Below, in pieces: positions 39,012-49,744 of a stretch of 64,000 nucleotides of DNA (position 1 is the first letter of the stretch; every line of letters starts with the position of its first letter). The translations under genes and the position numbers were made by a program. The DNA is from Hanleya hanleyi. Lineage: Eukaryota > Mollusca > Polyplacophora > Lepidopleurida > Hanleyidae. The notes under the pieces were generated by a model. That model saw nothing but the letters and a program-made list of their open reading frames with translations, was not told the origin of the DNA and made no database searches. The stretch covers positions 1 to 64,000 of the forward strand of contig JAVTVY010016117.1 in assembly GCA_036873755.1 (NCBI GenBank). The letters are read 5' to 3'.

Positions 39012-39509
39012 ATGTCACCAGTTCTACGAGCCATCCTTCCCCTTAAACCCCGGGTGGGGTTACACGTCTATGAAGATGAAGTCACCCTCGTGGAAGACCG
39101 TGGAGATGTTTGCTGGTCGCCCGCTGAGACCGTATCGAATACGCTACACCGTGACGGCTGGACCAAATGTAAACGGGTGTTGAGCGGCGAGCTCGATGGA
39201 CACCTCATCTACATAGACAATGCCATCTACGTATACCGTGGACCCTTCTTCCCATGCCTGGGCCGCTACCAAGACCCTACGCGAGGCTTCACTCTAGACC
39301 CCGATTTGTGGACAGCCTTCGAGAAACTGGTGCCTATCGTGGACCAGCTGTTTACACCGGACGAGCGGTCATCAGACGAGTTGGCGTGGGCTCGTGCCCT
39401 GAGAGAAGCAGCGGCAGAACCCAATGAACAAATGTCTAGCCATGAACCAGACAACGATGCCATTGATTACCCGGCTACACTCAGTCAGCCCAGTGACATG
39501 ACCAGCTGA
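39012..39509 (+). CDS. PC4-like protein with acidic tail, element 2 copy (165 aa)
   Basis: Homologue of 18876-19421. The PC4-like unit is complete (VGLHVYEDEVTLVED, YIDNAIYVYRGPFFP, GFTLDPDLWTAFEKLVPIVD). It ends at a TGA ten codons before the element 1 version, followed directly by the CCTTTGATCTCACGGGG promoter segment of the next gene. The TATA box is altered to CAATAAAG, so promoter function may be lost. The start is placed at 39012 by homology. Confidence 0.7.
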   Translation: MSPVLRAILPLKPRVGLHVYEDEVTLVEDRGDVCWSPAETVSNTLHRDGWTKCKRVLSGELDGHLIYIDNAIYVYRGPFFPCLGRYQDPTRGFTLDPDLWTAFEKLVPIVDQLFTPDERSSDELAWARALREAAAEPNEQMSSHEPDNDAIDYPATLSQPSDMTS

Positions 39510-39534
39510 TCCTTTGATCTCACGGGGTTCTCCC

Positions 39535-39542
39535 TATAAATA
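39535..39542 (+). promoter_or_regulatory. TATA box of the third PC4-like gene, element 2
   Basis: TATAAATA is 47 bp before the ATG at 39582, as for both duplicates in element 1. Confidence 0.75.
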
Positions 39543-39581
39543 CGAGAGACAGTCAAATCTGGTACCATTCACGTACTGATC

Positions 39582-40052
39582 ATGACGGAGCATATAATAC
39601 GGGCGTATCTCAGCTTGACCCCCGAGGGTTTCCTGCACGTGTATGCGGATAAGGTCGATATCATGGAGGAGGTGGGAGACATCTGCGATGCGGACCCTTC
39701 ACAACCGTGCCCGGCTCACATTCGTCTGTCCCGAGAGGGCTGTACCAAATTCAAACGGGTGTTGTCTGGTGAACTGGACGGCGATCTCATCCACTTGTGT
39801 CACGATGTGTACATCCGACGCGGCCCTTTCTTTGCTCAATTGGCTCGGCTAGATGGGGGTACAGTGCATTTTACCCTTCACCCTGATCTATGGTCTGCAT
39901 TGGAAGATGCCGTGGTAGATGTGGATCAAGTGCTTATCAAGCGGTCATCAGACGAGTTGGACTGGTCATTTACCATGGACACTGTGGAAGCCAACGAAGA
40001 AAATCAGAAAGAAACTCCGGCCCAAGATATACCCGTTATAAATAAACGATAG
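39582..40052 (+). CDS. PC4-like protein, element 2 copy (156 aa)
   Basis: Homologue of 19975-20445 and present once here. The PC4-like unit is intact (HIRLSREGCTKFKRVLSGEL, IHLCHDVYIRRGPFFAQL, HFTLHPDLWSALEDAVVDVD). The conserved tryptophan of the first half is replaced by cysteine. A few tail codons are missing. One extra C near the end shifts the stop past the integrase TATA box to a TAG. Otherwise the gene appears functional. Confidence 0.72.
   Translation: MTEHIIRAYLSLTPEGFLHVYADKVDIMEEVGDICDADPSQPCPAHIRLSREGCTKFKRVLSGELDGDLIHLCHDVYIRRGPFFAQLARLDGGTVHFTLHPDLWSALEDAVVDVDQVLIKRSSDELDWSFTMDTVEANEENQKETPAQDIPVINKR
40037..40044 (+). promoter_or_regulatory. TATA box of the integrase gene, element 2
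   Basis: TATAAATA is 43 bp before the integrase ATG at 40080, matching element 1. Confidence 0.7.
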
Positions 40053-40079
40053 AGCCAGGTTCCATCATCATTTGTCACC

Positions 40080-41134
40080 ATGAAGCGCAGGGAGAAGGTG
40101 TTGGATAACTTATACTACAGTCCCGATAGTCCGGCGGCCTATAGTACATTGTCGGCTCTCTATCGAGCGGCCAAACCCCAGGGGATACAACGTGCCCAAG
40201 TCCGAGGTTGGTTAAGAAAACAAGACACCTATACCTTACATCGATCTGTCCGTCGCCATTTTCTACAGAACCGGGTCATCGTGGGAGGAATAGATGCCCA
40301 GTGGCAAGCGGATTTGGTCGATATGAGCGCCTTTGCCAAACACAACGATGAGAATCGGTATATCTTGACGTGCATCGATATCCTATCCAAGTATGCGTGG
40401 GTGGTACCCATCCGGACGAAAACGGGGGCAAATCTCATAGCGGCGTTCAAAGACATCTTCAAGACCGGGCGCAAACCTTTGTATTTGCAAACCGACGAAG
40501 GCATGGAATTCCTCAACAGACCGTTCCAACAGTTTCTGAAAGCAGAAGGTCTTTTCTTCCATACGTACAACGAGACCAAGGCTTCCGTGGTGGAAAGGTT
40601 CAACAGGACATTCAAAGGCCGCATGTATAAATATTTCACCTATAAGAATACAAGGCGGTACATCGATGCTCTCCCGAAAATTGTGAGTGGTTACAATCGA
40701 GCCTATCATCGGAGTATAGAGAGAGCCCCCATTACCGTGACCCAACGCAATGAAACCCAAGTCCGGCGTGTCTTGTACCCCAGACGAAGGCGGTGTTCAA
40801 GGTCGGGGACCCTGTACGGATCAGTAAAGTCAAAGGTCAATTTGAGAAAAGTTACTTGCCCAACTGGAGCGATGAGCACTTCCTGATTAAACGGCGCCTA
40901 CCCCGACAGCAGCGAGTCTATGAACTGGAAGATCTTCAAGGGGAACCGTTGCTAGTGACGTTTTACGAGACGGAATTACAGCCTGTCGTAAAAACACAGC
41001 AAGACTACTACACGGTGGAGCAGATTTTGAAAACGGAACGTCGACGTGGCAAACTGTTTCATTTCGTCAAATGGCAAGGCTGGCCCAGTTCCTTCAATTC
41101 CTGGGTCGCTGCCAACCAGGTGAAACGACTATAA
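40080..41134 (+). pseudogene. Integrase with chromodomain, frameshifted
   Basis: The homologue of 20484-21557 keeps the acidic triad (WQADLVD, LQTDEG, VVERFN) and the chromodomain (FHFVKWQGWPSSFNSWV), but in two frames. A short deletion with altered sequence near 40783-40795 shifts the frame between the catalytic core and the C-terminal region; the second part is open from 40793. The chromodomain here has the usual KWQGWP, where element 1 has KWQSWP. It is disabled. Confidence 0.9.
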
Positions 41135-41135
41135 A
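41130..41135 (+). promoter_or_regulatory. TATA box of the membrane-protein gene, element 2
   Basis: TATAAA contains the integrase TAA stop and lies 55 bp before the ATG at 41185, exactly as in element 1. Confidence 0.7.
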
Positions 41136-41184
41136 GCCAGACACCACTGCCGTCATCCTTCATTCCACGTTCGACCACAGTGCT

Positions 41185-41655
41185 ATGGACAAACAGCAGC
41201 TGCCTCTGAACACAGCGTCTCCCAAAGTGGGCCTTGTGGTGATAGTGCTAACCCTGCTGAGTGTGTTGTACGGAGGTGTGTTTTACGACGTAGCCTATGT
41301 CAGCACGCTACTTAACCAACTGAGAACACCAGCCATCAATGAAACCAGTCTAGAGATAGCACCAGTCAACCCCGTGTCGAGCCCATTCACCACCACACCC
41401 CGTGTACAAGCCACGTCGAGCTCCACACCAAGCTCCACATCTACACCAAGTACACCAAGGACGCCTGAAGACCCACCGGATTTCATCTCTCACAGTGAAC
41501 AGACAACGACGACCCACGTTGTACCCACCACCATCATCACTCGCAGTGAACAGACAACGACGACCGACGTTGTACCCACCACCACCACTCCAGTTCACTC
41601 GTACGAAATTTACAAGAGCGGATTACCACGACAGCGGATACACCTCGAACCATAG
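41185..41655 (+). CDS. Single-pass membrane protein with mucin-like ectodomain (156 aa)
   Basis: The longer form of the element 1 protein. An N-terminal segment is followed by the hydrophobic helix VGLVVIVLTLLSVLYGGVFY, then a Ser/Thr/Pro-rich region with two repeats of SEQTTTT-VVPTT and a C-terminal YEIYKSGLPRQRIHLEP. The TAG stop is created by the same G-to-A change that removes the ATPase start codon, so the original end may have been further on. The N-terminal signal-anchor layout puts the Thr-rich part outside the cell or in the organelle lumen. A virion surface or attachment role is possible; no homologue is recognised. Confidence 0.65.
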   Translation: MDKQQLPLNTASPKVGLVVIVLTLLSVLYGGVFYDVAYVSTLLNQLRTPAINETSLEIAPVNPVSSPFTTTPRVQATSSSTPSSTSTPSTPRTPEDPPDFISHSEQTTTTHVVPTTIITRSEQTTTTDVVPTTTTPVHSYEIYKSGLPRQRIHLEP

Positions 41656-42260
41656 ACCCTCGGTGGCAGCATCCCTTCACTTGCGTCATCGCAGGACCGA
41701 CGGGCTCCGGCAAAACGCACTTCGTCCGGAAGCTCCTTCAACACGCCGACAGCATGATCACCCCACCCATTGTCCGAGTCGTGTGGTGTTACGAAGAATG
41801 GCAGGCAGCGTATGCAGCAATGCCCCACATCACGTTCGTGGAAGGCCTACCTAACCTGCCCGATTTGGAACCCGACACCTTGGTGGTTCTGGATGATCTC
41901 ATGGCGGAGACGGATGCGCGGGTCACCCAACTCTTTACCAAAGGCAGCCACCATCGACGGCTCGGCATCATCTACATTGTGCAGAATCTGTTCAGTAAAA
42001 ACAAAGAACATCGGAACATCAGCTTAAATGCCCACTACCTGGTGGTCTTCAAAAACCCGAGAGATACCACTCAACTGCTGCACCTGGCGAGACAGATGTA
42101 TCCCGGTCGCACACCATTTGCGTTGGAAGCCTTCAAAGATGCGACAATCCCTCAGCACGGGTATATGCTCTTCGACCTCAAGCAAGCCACCCCCGAACAC
42201 CTTCAACTACGGACCGGCATCTTTCCCGGAGAGACCCACCACGTGTACATGCAAAAATAA
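41652..42260 (+). pseudogene. Packaging ATPase with lost start codon
   Basis: The frame is open over the full length and keeps the Walker A (GPTGSGKT) and Walker B (LVVLDDLM) motifs, but the start codon is ATA instead of ATG. The next in-frame ATG (41754) lies after Walker A, so a protein started there could not bind ATP normally. It is therefore inactive through a single base change. Confidence 0.88.
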
Positions 42261-42284
42261 TGTAAACACATCCACAGTGGCGCC

Positions 42285-42809
42285 CCCACAGTGGGTGGAA
42301 GACGAAGTGCTGAAGAGTGTACCTGCATCGTTCAAGAAACAAGCTGCCCTGGTATTACAACGGATGAAACAGAATCCTAACATGACTTGGAATGATAAAG
42401 GCGAACTAATGGTACAGAATCAGGTGGTCTTTGGGACGCACATGACGGATTTAGTGAATGACCTGATGCATAAACGCAGGTCGCACACGGATCCTCGAGG
42501 ATGGGAGGTCTTCGCTCAAGGCTTGAAAGACATGCATGTACCACAGGAATTGGTGGGGAAGCCCCACCCCTGGGCCTTTATGCAGCGAACCCAGCAATCG
42601 CCGAGTGGGCCACTACCTTCTTGGGAATCCGAATGGGAACCGGAGTCACCCCCAAAACACCACCATCACAACGGGCACCTTCTTTTCAGACCTTTAAAAA
42701 ACCATCCTTGATCAGGACACCCCACATCTCCAGAGCCGTGACACGTAGCAAGTCAACGCGACGAACACGACGCCGAACACAACCACCCAAGGCCTGGAAC
42801 ACCTATTAA
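42285..42809 (+). pseudogene. Proline-rich Polinton protein, 5-prime deleted
   Basis: Only the C-terminal half remains (PQWVEDEVLKSVPASFKKQ onward), with a frameshift near 42650 before the basic end (KSTRRTRRRTQPPKAW). A deletion of about 795 bp relative to element 1 joins the ATPase 3-prime region to the middle of this gene. It removes the poly(A) signal, the small basic protein gene and the N-terminal half with its proline run. Similar CCCACAG sequences occur at both break points. Confidence 0.88.
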
Positions 42810-42811
42810 AA
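42804..42811 (+). promoter_or_regulatory. TATA-like box of penton, element 2
   Basis: TATTAAAA overlaps the preceding TAA stop and lies 39 bp before the penton ATG, as in element 1. Confidence 0.6.
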
Positions 42812-42842
42812 CCAACAGCAGCAGCAGGACAGCTCAGTCGCC

Positions 42843-43635
42843 ATGTTTTACCTCACCCTACCCAGTAACAGTTCGCTGGATGTGTTTCCTGACAACACCT
42901 TGGCCAAGTACGTGACCCAGTCACCGCAACCGTTGCATTTACCTGGGCGCTGGGAATGTGGCCTCGTGGATATCCAATACCCTTACTCGTGGTACAACGT
43001 GCGAGCCAATGAAGTGTGGTACGAGGTGACCTACGAAGGAAAAGGCACCCGACTCACCCTCCCCGAAGGACAATACGATACTCCCAAGGCGTTCATGGGT
43101 GGGCTGTCAAGACTGTTGCATTATAAGGCTCTACGGTAGGTCACGAATACTTCAAAATCCATCAAAGACTATCCCTTCAAGAATCACGTGGACTTCGATT
43201 ACAACGCACACAACGACAAGGCACAGCTTATCTTCACCGCCAACGCGAGTGTCGTACTGAGTCCTATCCTACAGCAAATGTTGGGTTTCGATCTACGGAC
43301 GTTCGCTGGTCCCACCGCCCACCAAGGCGAGATCCCGATGGATATGAAGTCGGGTATGTACGGACTCTACGTCTACTAGGACGTGGTGGACAACCACATC
43401 GTGGGCGATATCAACACACCTCTGTTACGGGTTACGGGTGCCCATTAAAAAGTTGTATGGAGATCAAGTCACCCACAGTTTCACCCACATGCTCTACCTA
43501 CCCGTACGACAAACCCACATCAACACGATCACGGTGGATATAAGAGATGACACGGGACGACCGGTGGCATTCGAACGCGGGAAAGTTGTGCTGACACTTC
43601 ATTTTCGACAAGCACGTGCTCTCCACTTTGTATAA
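42843..43635 (+). pseudogene. Penton-like minor capsid protein, nonsense and frameshift
   Basis: Homologue of 24042-24783. A TAG at 43137-43139 and another at 43377-43379 interrupt the first frame. A 7-nt tandem duplication near 43425 (GTTACGG twice) shifts the frame before the C-terminal part, which is open to the TAA at 43633-43635. It retains the 36-nt segment missing from element 1. The TAATG overlap with the X gene is kept. Confidence 0.87.
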
Positions 43636-44040
43636 TGAAGGTGCCTTACGAGTGCGATGCACGCAGCTATATGGACTATTATGCCCAACAGGCCGGCGGT
43701 GGCCTTCCGGGTTTTCAGTGGTGCACGCATGCAACGAGGACATGGACTGGGGAACATACTCGGCAGCATCGTCAAAACGTTCCTGCCCTTGGTGACGCGT
43801 GGGGTGAAAGCAATCGGCAAACAAGCGGTACGCAGTGGACTGCAAGTGGCCGGTGATGTCTTGGGGGGTACGGCACCCAAAGAAGCCTTGAAACGGCGGG
43901 CCAAAGAAGCAGGTGGCGTCTTGGTGGCCAAAGCACAACGCACCGTAGGGAATAAAAGACCTGCCCCACCGAGACCACGCACCAGTCGACGACCGACCCA
44001 GCGACGACGCACATCGAAGACCCGGGATATCTTTTCTTAA
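43635..44040 (+). pseudogene. X-like virion core protein, frameshifted
   Basis: Homologue of 24783-25154. The start MKVPYECDARSYMDYYAQQ is intact. One extra base near 43712 shifts the frame, and the rest (RGHGLG, LPLVTRGVKAIG, basic tail) continues in the next frame. The element 1 stop is replaced by CGA, so the C-terminus extends 15 residues to a TAA at 44038-44040. Confidence 0.85.
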
Positions 44041-44043
44041 AAC

Positions 44044-45357
44044 ATGTCCTTGATCCACGCCGAGTCCTGCCCCTCCACCAACAGTGAATTTGATTTGTGG
44101 ACCGTGCCGCCCACACAGACCAGTGCCGAACAAGGATTATGGGTGGAGCATCTCCCGCTGTCCAGCATCAACGCAACAGGACCCATCGAGTTCACCATCA
44201 GTAATGCGGATACGGCCTATGTGGATTTAGCCCATACCTACTTGTATGTGAAAGCCAAGATCGTCAATGGAGATGGCACCAGAATCGCCGACCAAGCAAC
44301 GGTGGGCCCGACGAATCTCTGGCTGCACTCGATGTTTCAACAGGTGGATATATTTCTCAGCGACAAACTCATCAGTGACTCCACCAACACGTACCCCTAT
44401 CGAGCCTACATCGAGACGCTGTTGTCGCATGGGCGAGAGGCTAAAAAATCTCAACTGACAGCCGCTTTATTCTACCAGGACAAAGCCGAGCACATGGGCG
44501 CAGAGAACGACAATACGGGATATAGCAAACGGAAGGCTTTGACCGCGAACGGCGTCTCGGTGGATATGATCGGTCGACTGCACGCAGACATGTTCATGCA
44601 AGACCGATACCTCTTGAACAAGATCCCCATCAAAATCCGACTGATACGGGCGCCTCCGACCTTCGCCTTGATGGCCACTAACGTAGACGGGCATGCAGCT
44701 GACTAGAAGATTGTCATCGAAGACGCAGTCCTGTATGTCCGAAAAGTGAAACCGAATCCAGCCGTTCAATTGAGACACATGAAAGCCTTGTAAACAAAAC
44801 CAGCCCAGTACCCTATCCGACGTGGGCAAACCAAAGTGTTCTCTGTGTCTGCTGGAAATATGAGCGCCAACAAAGAAAACCTGTTCCTGGGGGAACTACC
44901 CAAGCGATTGATCCTGGCCTGTGTGGAAAATACCAGTTTCAGTGGAGCCTACCCAGAGAATCCGTTTGACTTTAAACATTTCGGCATCAATTTTGTGGCC
45001 CTGCATGTGGATGGACAACAGGTGCCAGCCACGGCCTTAACACCGAACTTTGGGCGCGCGAATTTCATTCGAGCCTATCAGAGCCTGTTTACAGCCACCG
45101 GTCAAATCAACCAGGACGAAGGGAATATGATCAGTCGGGAGGACTACGCGAACGGATACACGTTGTTCTGTTTCGATTTGACCCCCACCTTAGAGAACGA
45201 CCATCAGCTGGCCCTCGCCAAGCAAGGCAATTTACGGTTGGAAATCCACTTTGCACGAGCCCTCCGGAGCACCGTCAATGTGATCTGCTACGCCGAGTTT
45301 GACAACATCATTCAAGTGGACAAAGCGCGCAACATCCTGTGTGACTTCTCCACCTAA
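44044..45357 (+). pseudogene. Major capsid protein, two in-frame stops
   Basis: One continuous frame of 438 codons spans the double jelly-roll major capsid protein and ends at TAA 45355-45357. It is interrupted by TAG at 44704-44706 and TAA at 44791-44793. There are no frameshifts, so this copy best shows the gene's length and boundaries. ATG 44044 follows the X stop by three bases, and the protease ATG follows one base after the stop. It is disabled by the stops. Confidence 0.9.
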
Positions 45358-45358
45358 C

Positions 45359-45817
45359 ATGGATACAGACCAGATAACCACCGTGCTGGAGAATGACCCA
45401 GAGACACGCGTATGGTGTTTCAAGGGGTGTTCGCCCGAGATGTGTTCCCATTAGACCGTATGTATCCTGCTGCTTACGTTCTCAACACGGACCCGATGGA
45501 TCGGCCCGGTGAACATTGGGTGGGCGTGTACTTGACAGAACAGCATGGCGAATACTTTGACCCGTACGGCCTGCCACCCCTCCATCCCGATTTAACAGAC
45601 TTCATGGATCAAGGCACAGAGACGTGGTGTTGGAACAGTCAAACGTTGCAAAGCCGGACAATATTGCTTGTTTTACCTGTACCATCGATGCCGGGGAAGA
45701 CCATTATCTACCATCGTACAGATATTTGACGAGTACCCCAAGGCCGAGGACCGCGATGTACTCGTATATGACTGGGCCGCCCATCATTTCAATGTGCAAG
45801 CCCCGTTCTGGGCTTAA
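45359..45817 (+). pseudogene. Adenain-like protease, active-site deletion
   Basis: Homologue of 26484-26954. Two extra bases near 45410 shift the frame soon after the start. HWVGVYL and YFDPYG remain readable, but a 17-nt deletion near 45655 removes the segment that holds the catalytic cysteine in element 1. It is disabled twice over. Confidence 0.88.
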
Positions 45818-45917
45818 GTTCTTTCAATGTACAAGCCCCCTGTTCTGGGCTTAAATTTACAAGCCCCCTGTTCTGGGCTTCAGTTCTTTCAATGTACAAG
45901 CCCCTTGTTCTGGGCTT
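45798..45917 (+). terminator. Four-hairpin array after the protease, element 2
   Basis: AAGCCC and GGGCTT arms pair at 45798-45815, 45833-45852, 45861-45880 and 45898-45917. The first lies in the end of the protease gene. Spacers share TTTCAATGTACAAGCCCC. The count of four equals element 1. The arms are kept, while loops and spacers vary slightly. Confidence 0.65.
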
Positions 45918-46209
45918 CAGTTTTCACGTGGTTGTTCTCACGTTGTTGTTGTTACTGAAAAAAAAACAAAATGAGTTCTCACCAAAAAACCCTATCTTGT
46001 GTGTTTTCTATATGAGCATAATGCATGAAACTGGCTTTGAACACCGTTTTAGCCAATCAGTGGCCTAGAATGGATCCAAAGGTAACTCATCCATGTCCAG
46101 AAAACATTACCCGGGTGTACAAGAACCCGGATGTAGGCGCGGACGTAGGCGAAAGCATCCCAGTACCCGGATGGAGGCGTAGACGTGAGCGAAATCCTAA
46201 TACCCGTCC

Positions 46210-46261
46210 ATTGGTTCTTTTATCGATCGCTCATTGGCTCTTTTTATCGACCGCTGATTGG
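46210..46261 (-). promoter_or_regulatory. Inverted CCAAT array, element 2
   Basis: ATTGG at 46210, 46233 and 46257 gives three CCAAT boxes on the minus strand with 23-24 bp spacing, the counterpart of 17201-17252. Both sets sit next to TATCGATCGCTC-type sequence. Confidence 0.6.
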
Positions 46262-46419
46262 TCCAAATGGAACTGCCCATCCTTCCCAGGTTAATTTACA
46301 ATCCCCTTTTGGAGTTCAAGCTCTGACTATCGATGCCGCAACATTGTCTCCTCCGAACCTTGCCGAAAGGGAGACCTTGGACCGTTTGACCTCTATGTGA
46401 CCTTTGACCTTTTGACCCG

Positions 46420-48416
46420 ACATGCATCCGCGCACTGCCGGTGATGACGCGCGCGCGCTGCGGCATCAGATTACTCCCGCGCGCGCGCGCGCGCGCTGCG
46501 GCCGGGGCGGGGCCGGGAAAGTTGGAGGTAGTGTTTGAGAGTTCTGAAAAACCAGAAGTGACGTCACACACTTGCGCAGACCCACCAAACCACGTGAATG
46601 TTAGTCCAAGTGGATGCTTCCCCACCTAGGATTCACATGGATACCTCATTCGACACAATAGGCCCATGAGGAGCCCACCTAGACCCCAACACGTCTATTT
46701 CCATACCCTTTGGCTACCGCGCATGCGCAGAATGACCCTATTTCTACCCCGCATCCACGCCATCAGATGCTCCCTCACATAGGCTTTACATGGATACCTC
46801 ACACGACCCATTCGAACCCTGAATAGCCCAAACACACCCACACACACACCCCTAAAAATGCCTGCTTTCTATATTACGGCCAGGCTGCGCATGCGCAGAA
46901 TATTGACAACGTACGAACCATTAGTGTAGTCAAGTGCTCCTGCATGAGAGCTTCACATGGATACCTCACTCGACCCCATCGGGCCATTAGTGGCCCACCT
47001 AGATCCCAACACGTCCGCACCGTATGGACCTATACACCCATAGCCATGCAGTATAGGCCTATGGGCCTACCCAGGTCTCGGTGACTTTTTCAAAAATTTC
47101 ACCGTTTCGTGCCGGGACACTTCCTATCATGTTTGTCTTGACGAGACTAAGAAAACAAATCCAAACAACCATACCGCAAATGTCTAGAAGTAGGTTTCCC
47201 AGTGGGGCAAACATTGGACCTATACCCCCATAACCCGTATATGGGTCTATATGGGTCTCCCTCAACTTTTTTTCAAAAATTTGACCGTTTCGTGCCGGGA
47301 CACTTCCTATCATGTTTGCCTTGACGAGACTGACAAAACAAATCCAAACAACCATACCGCAAATGTCTAGAAGTAGGTTTCCCAGGATGGTCCTATACCC
47401 CTAGTATGGGACTATATGGGTCTCCCTGAACTTTTTCCAAAAATTTCAACGATTCGCTCCGCGACACTTCCTATCATGTTTGGCTTGACGAGACTAAGAA
47501 AACGAGACCCCACAACCTATACCGCAAATGTCGAGAAGTATGTTTCCCCATATAGGCATTTCCCCGTAATTTAGGATAAAGTCCGTGTTCCGTATTTTTT
47601 TCAGCCACCCTGGAATTAGGGGGAGATAACTCTATTGATAGGCAAGTCCCAATAAGCCCGGCGACCTATATACCCCCCATACCCCATATAGGCATTTTCG
47701 CGGATTTTTCGATAAAGTCCGTGTTCCGGTTTTTTTCAGGAAAAATTTTACATGCACCCACCCATGGCTCGATGCCCCTTCACATACGCTTCACAATGAT
47801 ACCTTATACAACTCCATCGGCCCATTAGGGGCCCCCCTAGATCTCAAAACGTCTATTTCCATACCCTTGGTCCACCGCGCATGCGCAGAATGGTGACAAC
47901 GCCCGAACCGCTAGTCCAGTCAAATGCCCCTTCATGAATGCTTCACATGGATACCTCATATGACCCCATTGGACCATTAGGGACTCCCCTAGCTCCAAAA
48001 CGTCTATTTTCATACACTTTGGCCACCGCGCATGCGCAGAATGCCGATATTTCAATTCCGCACCCAGCCCATCAGATGCCCCTTGACGAATGCTTGACTT
48101 TGATACCTCACTCGACCCAATCGGTCCACTAGGGGCTCTCCTAGGTCACAAAACGTCTATTTAGGTATTCCCCGTATACATTAACATTTCTGTCCGCGGA
48201 GGCAGACCGCATCACCGCCAGACCGCATCACCGCGGAAGAATTCGAGGTCAAAGGTTGCCGGAACTATAGCCTAGATAGGTCAGTACATGCCTTGATCAT
48301 CATTAGTCCGAGTTGTCTCCCTTGAGTCCAGAGTGTATAGATGGCGCTACCATCGGAAGTGACGTCATTTTTACATCGAGGTGAAACGGGCGTCGATTTA
48401 ACGGGACACTACTACA
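46420..48416 (-). repeat. Element 2 right terminal inverted repeat
   Basis: Reverse complement of 36186-38171, ending CGGGACACTACTACA; the outermost base pair differs from the left end. Inward of it, 46080-46419 matches element 1 17030-17350 in inverted orientation, including the CCAAT array. That segment was therefore part of an ancestral terminus. Confidence 0.9.
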
Positions 48417-48422
48417 GACCCC
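48417..48422. other. Target-site duplication GACCCC, right (element 2)
   Basis: Second copy of the 6-bp duplication at 36180-36185, directly outside the inverted end. Confidence 0.88.
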
Positions 48423-49744
48423 AATAAGATAAACTAAAAAGTCGCGGAGGGTCAGCTTTCAATTTTTGTCGCTTCGGAGGTAGAGGAGAAAGTTTGGTAG
48501 GAGGCCAAAATGCCCCCCCCCCCCCAAGCCAGGTATGGTTAATAACTCTAAAATACGATATTAGGGCGCGACAAACAAGAAGAATTGTATCACAGGTGTG
48601 CTTCCCAGCAAAACAACTTTTGAGCTATTAAATATTGATATGTTTACCTGGCGCATTTTCGCGAATATAAAAGATGTAATCTACACTTTTGGACATTTGC
48701 CGACTATTGTTTTCCTTGGATACGCATTGGAGATTCTAATTCATCTCAGATATACAGTATTCACAGTTGGTTTGGGTATGAAGACACAGACACACATTTG
48801 TTTTTCCTACCGAGAAGTACATGACATATTTAGACAGATGCCGGTATACCAAATATGGTGTTTTAATACCGAAAATTACCTCTGTTGCCAAGTAACGCCA
48901 ATAGATGTCGCATTCGATTGGAATTTCTACTTCGACTGATCGCTTCGATATATGTAGATCTTAATTCTAGGTAAAATTTTCCGACGTAAGGAATCTCTTG
49001 CCGATCATCTTGGGTTTACCCCAAAGATCTGTATTCAGTACCACTGAATTGATCTACACGTTCGGAAACTTCAGTAAAGGTAAGGAATGATATGCCATTA
49101 ACGATTTCGCAGAACTATTTTCTGTGTTGTATTTATATCTGGATTTCAAGGAGTAATTATGACCTTTATCCACTACTTACCAAAAAATATATCACCACTA
49201 CGACGTCAGTATGATTTCCTTCAAGCTATATGGAGTCAAGACCTGTCAGTTTGAAGGGCTTCTTTCTCACCTGAGTGCATCTTCACACAGCCGCTGACCG
49301 TTTAATTGAGAGAATTATAAACTTTATCAATACATGTATATTATTGGAAAGATTATTTCTCTGGTATGACAAATGTGCGAATATATTGGTTGGGAGGTGG
49401 ATAGGTATGAAGTTATTTCAATTAAAATGCTTGTGTTTTCATAAAATGATCCTCCAATTTCAAATGTTGACATTTCGAGAAATTCTCAATTTTCCAATCA
49501 ATTGCCTACTTTGCCTAGTATCGAGTGTCTTATTGCTTTTAATTTGGCCTTGATCATTTTCTGTGGAATTTTATGTTTTCTTTTATTGAACAAAATTGAA
49601 TAAAATACGACGATCACACTTTAAACATCTCAGCATCAGAACAGCATTTGACATATAAGCGTTTAGTCCGTCATTCAATATTCAGCCATCGTCCTTTAAA
49701 GACCTATTCCATATAACAGTATTAGCACCAAATTCAAAAAACAC
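48423..49744. other. Unassigned host sequence
   Basis: No supported gene. It contains a C-rich homopolymer near 48515. A 113-codon plus-strand frame (48598-48939) has no recognisable motif and is not called. Confidence 0.45.

Larger units (their letters stand above)
36186..48416 (+). mobile_element. Polinton/adintovirus-type element 2 (12.2 kb), degraded
   Basis: It has terminal inverted repeats of about 2 kb, a 6-bp duplication and the same gene order as element 1, but no copy of the first tandem PC4-like gene, no small basic protein gene and only one copy of the third PC4-like gene. The 108-aa gene, both PC4-like genes and the membrane-protein gene remain open. Integrase, ATPase, proline-rich protein, penton, X, major capsid and protease are all damaged. 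It also lacks DNA polymerase B. Its terminal repeats share motifs with element 1 but are rearranged, so the two are separate insertions of related lineages. Confidence 0.92.
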
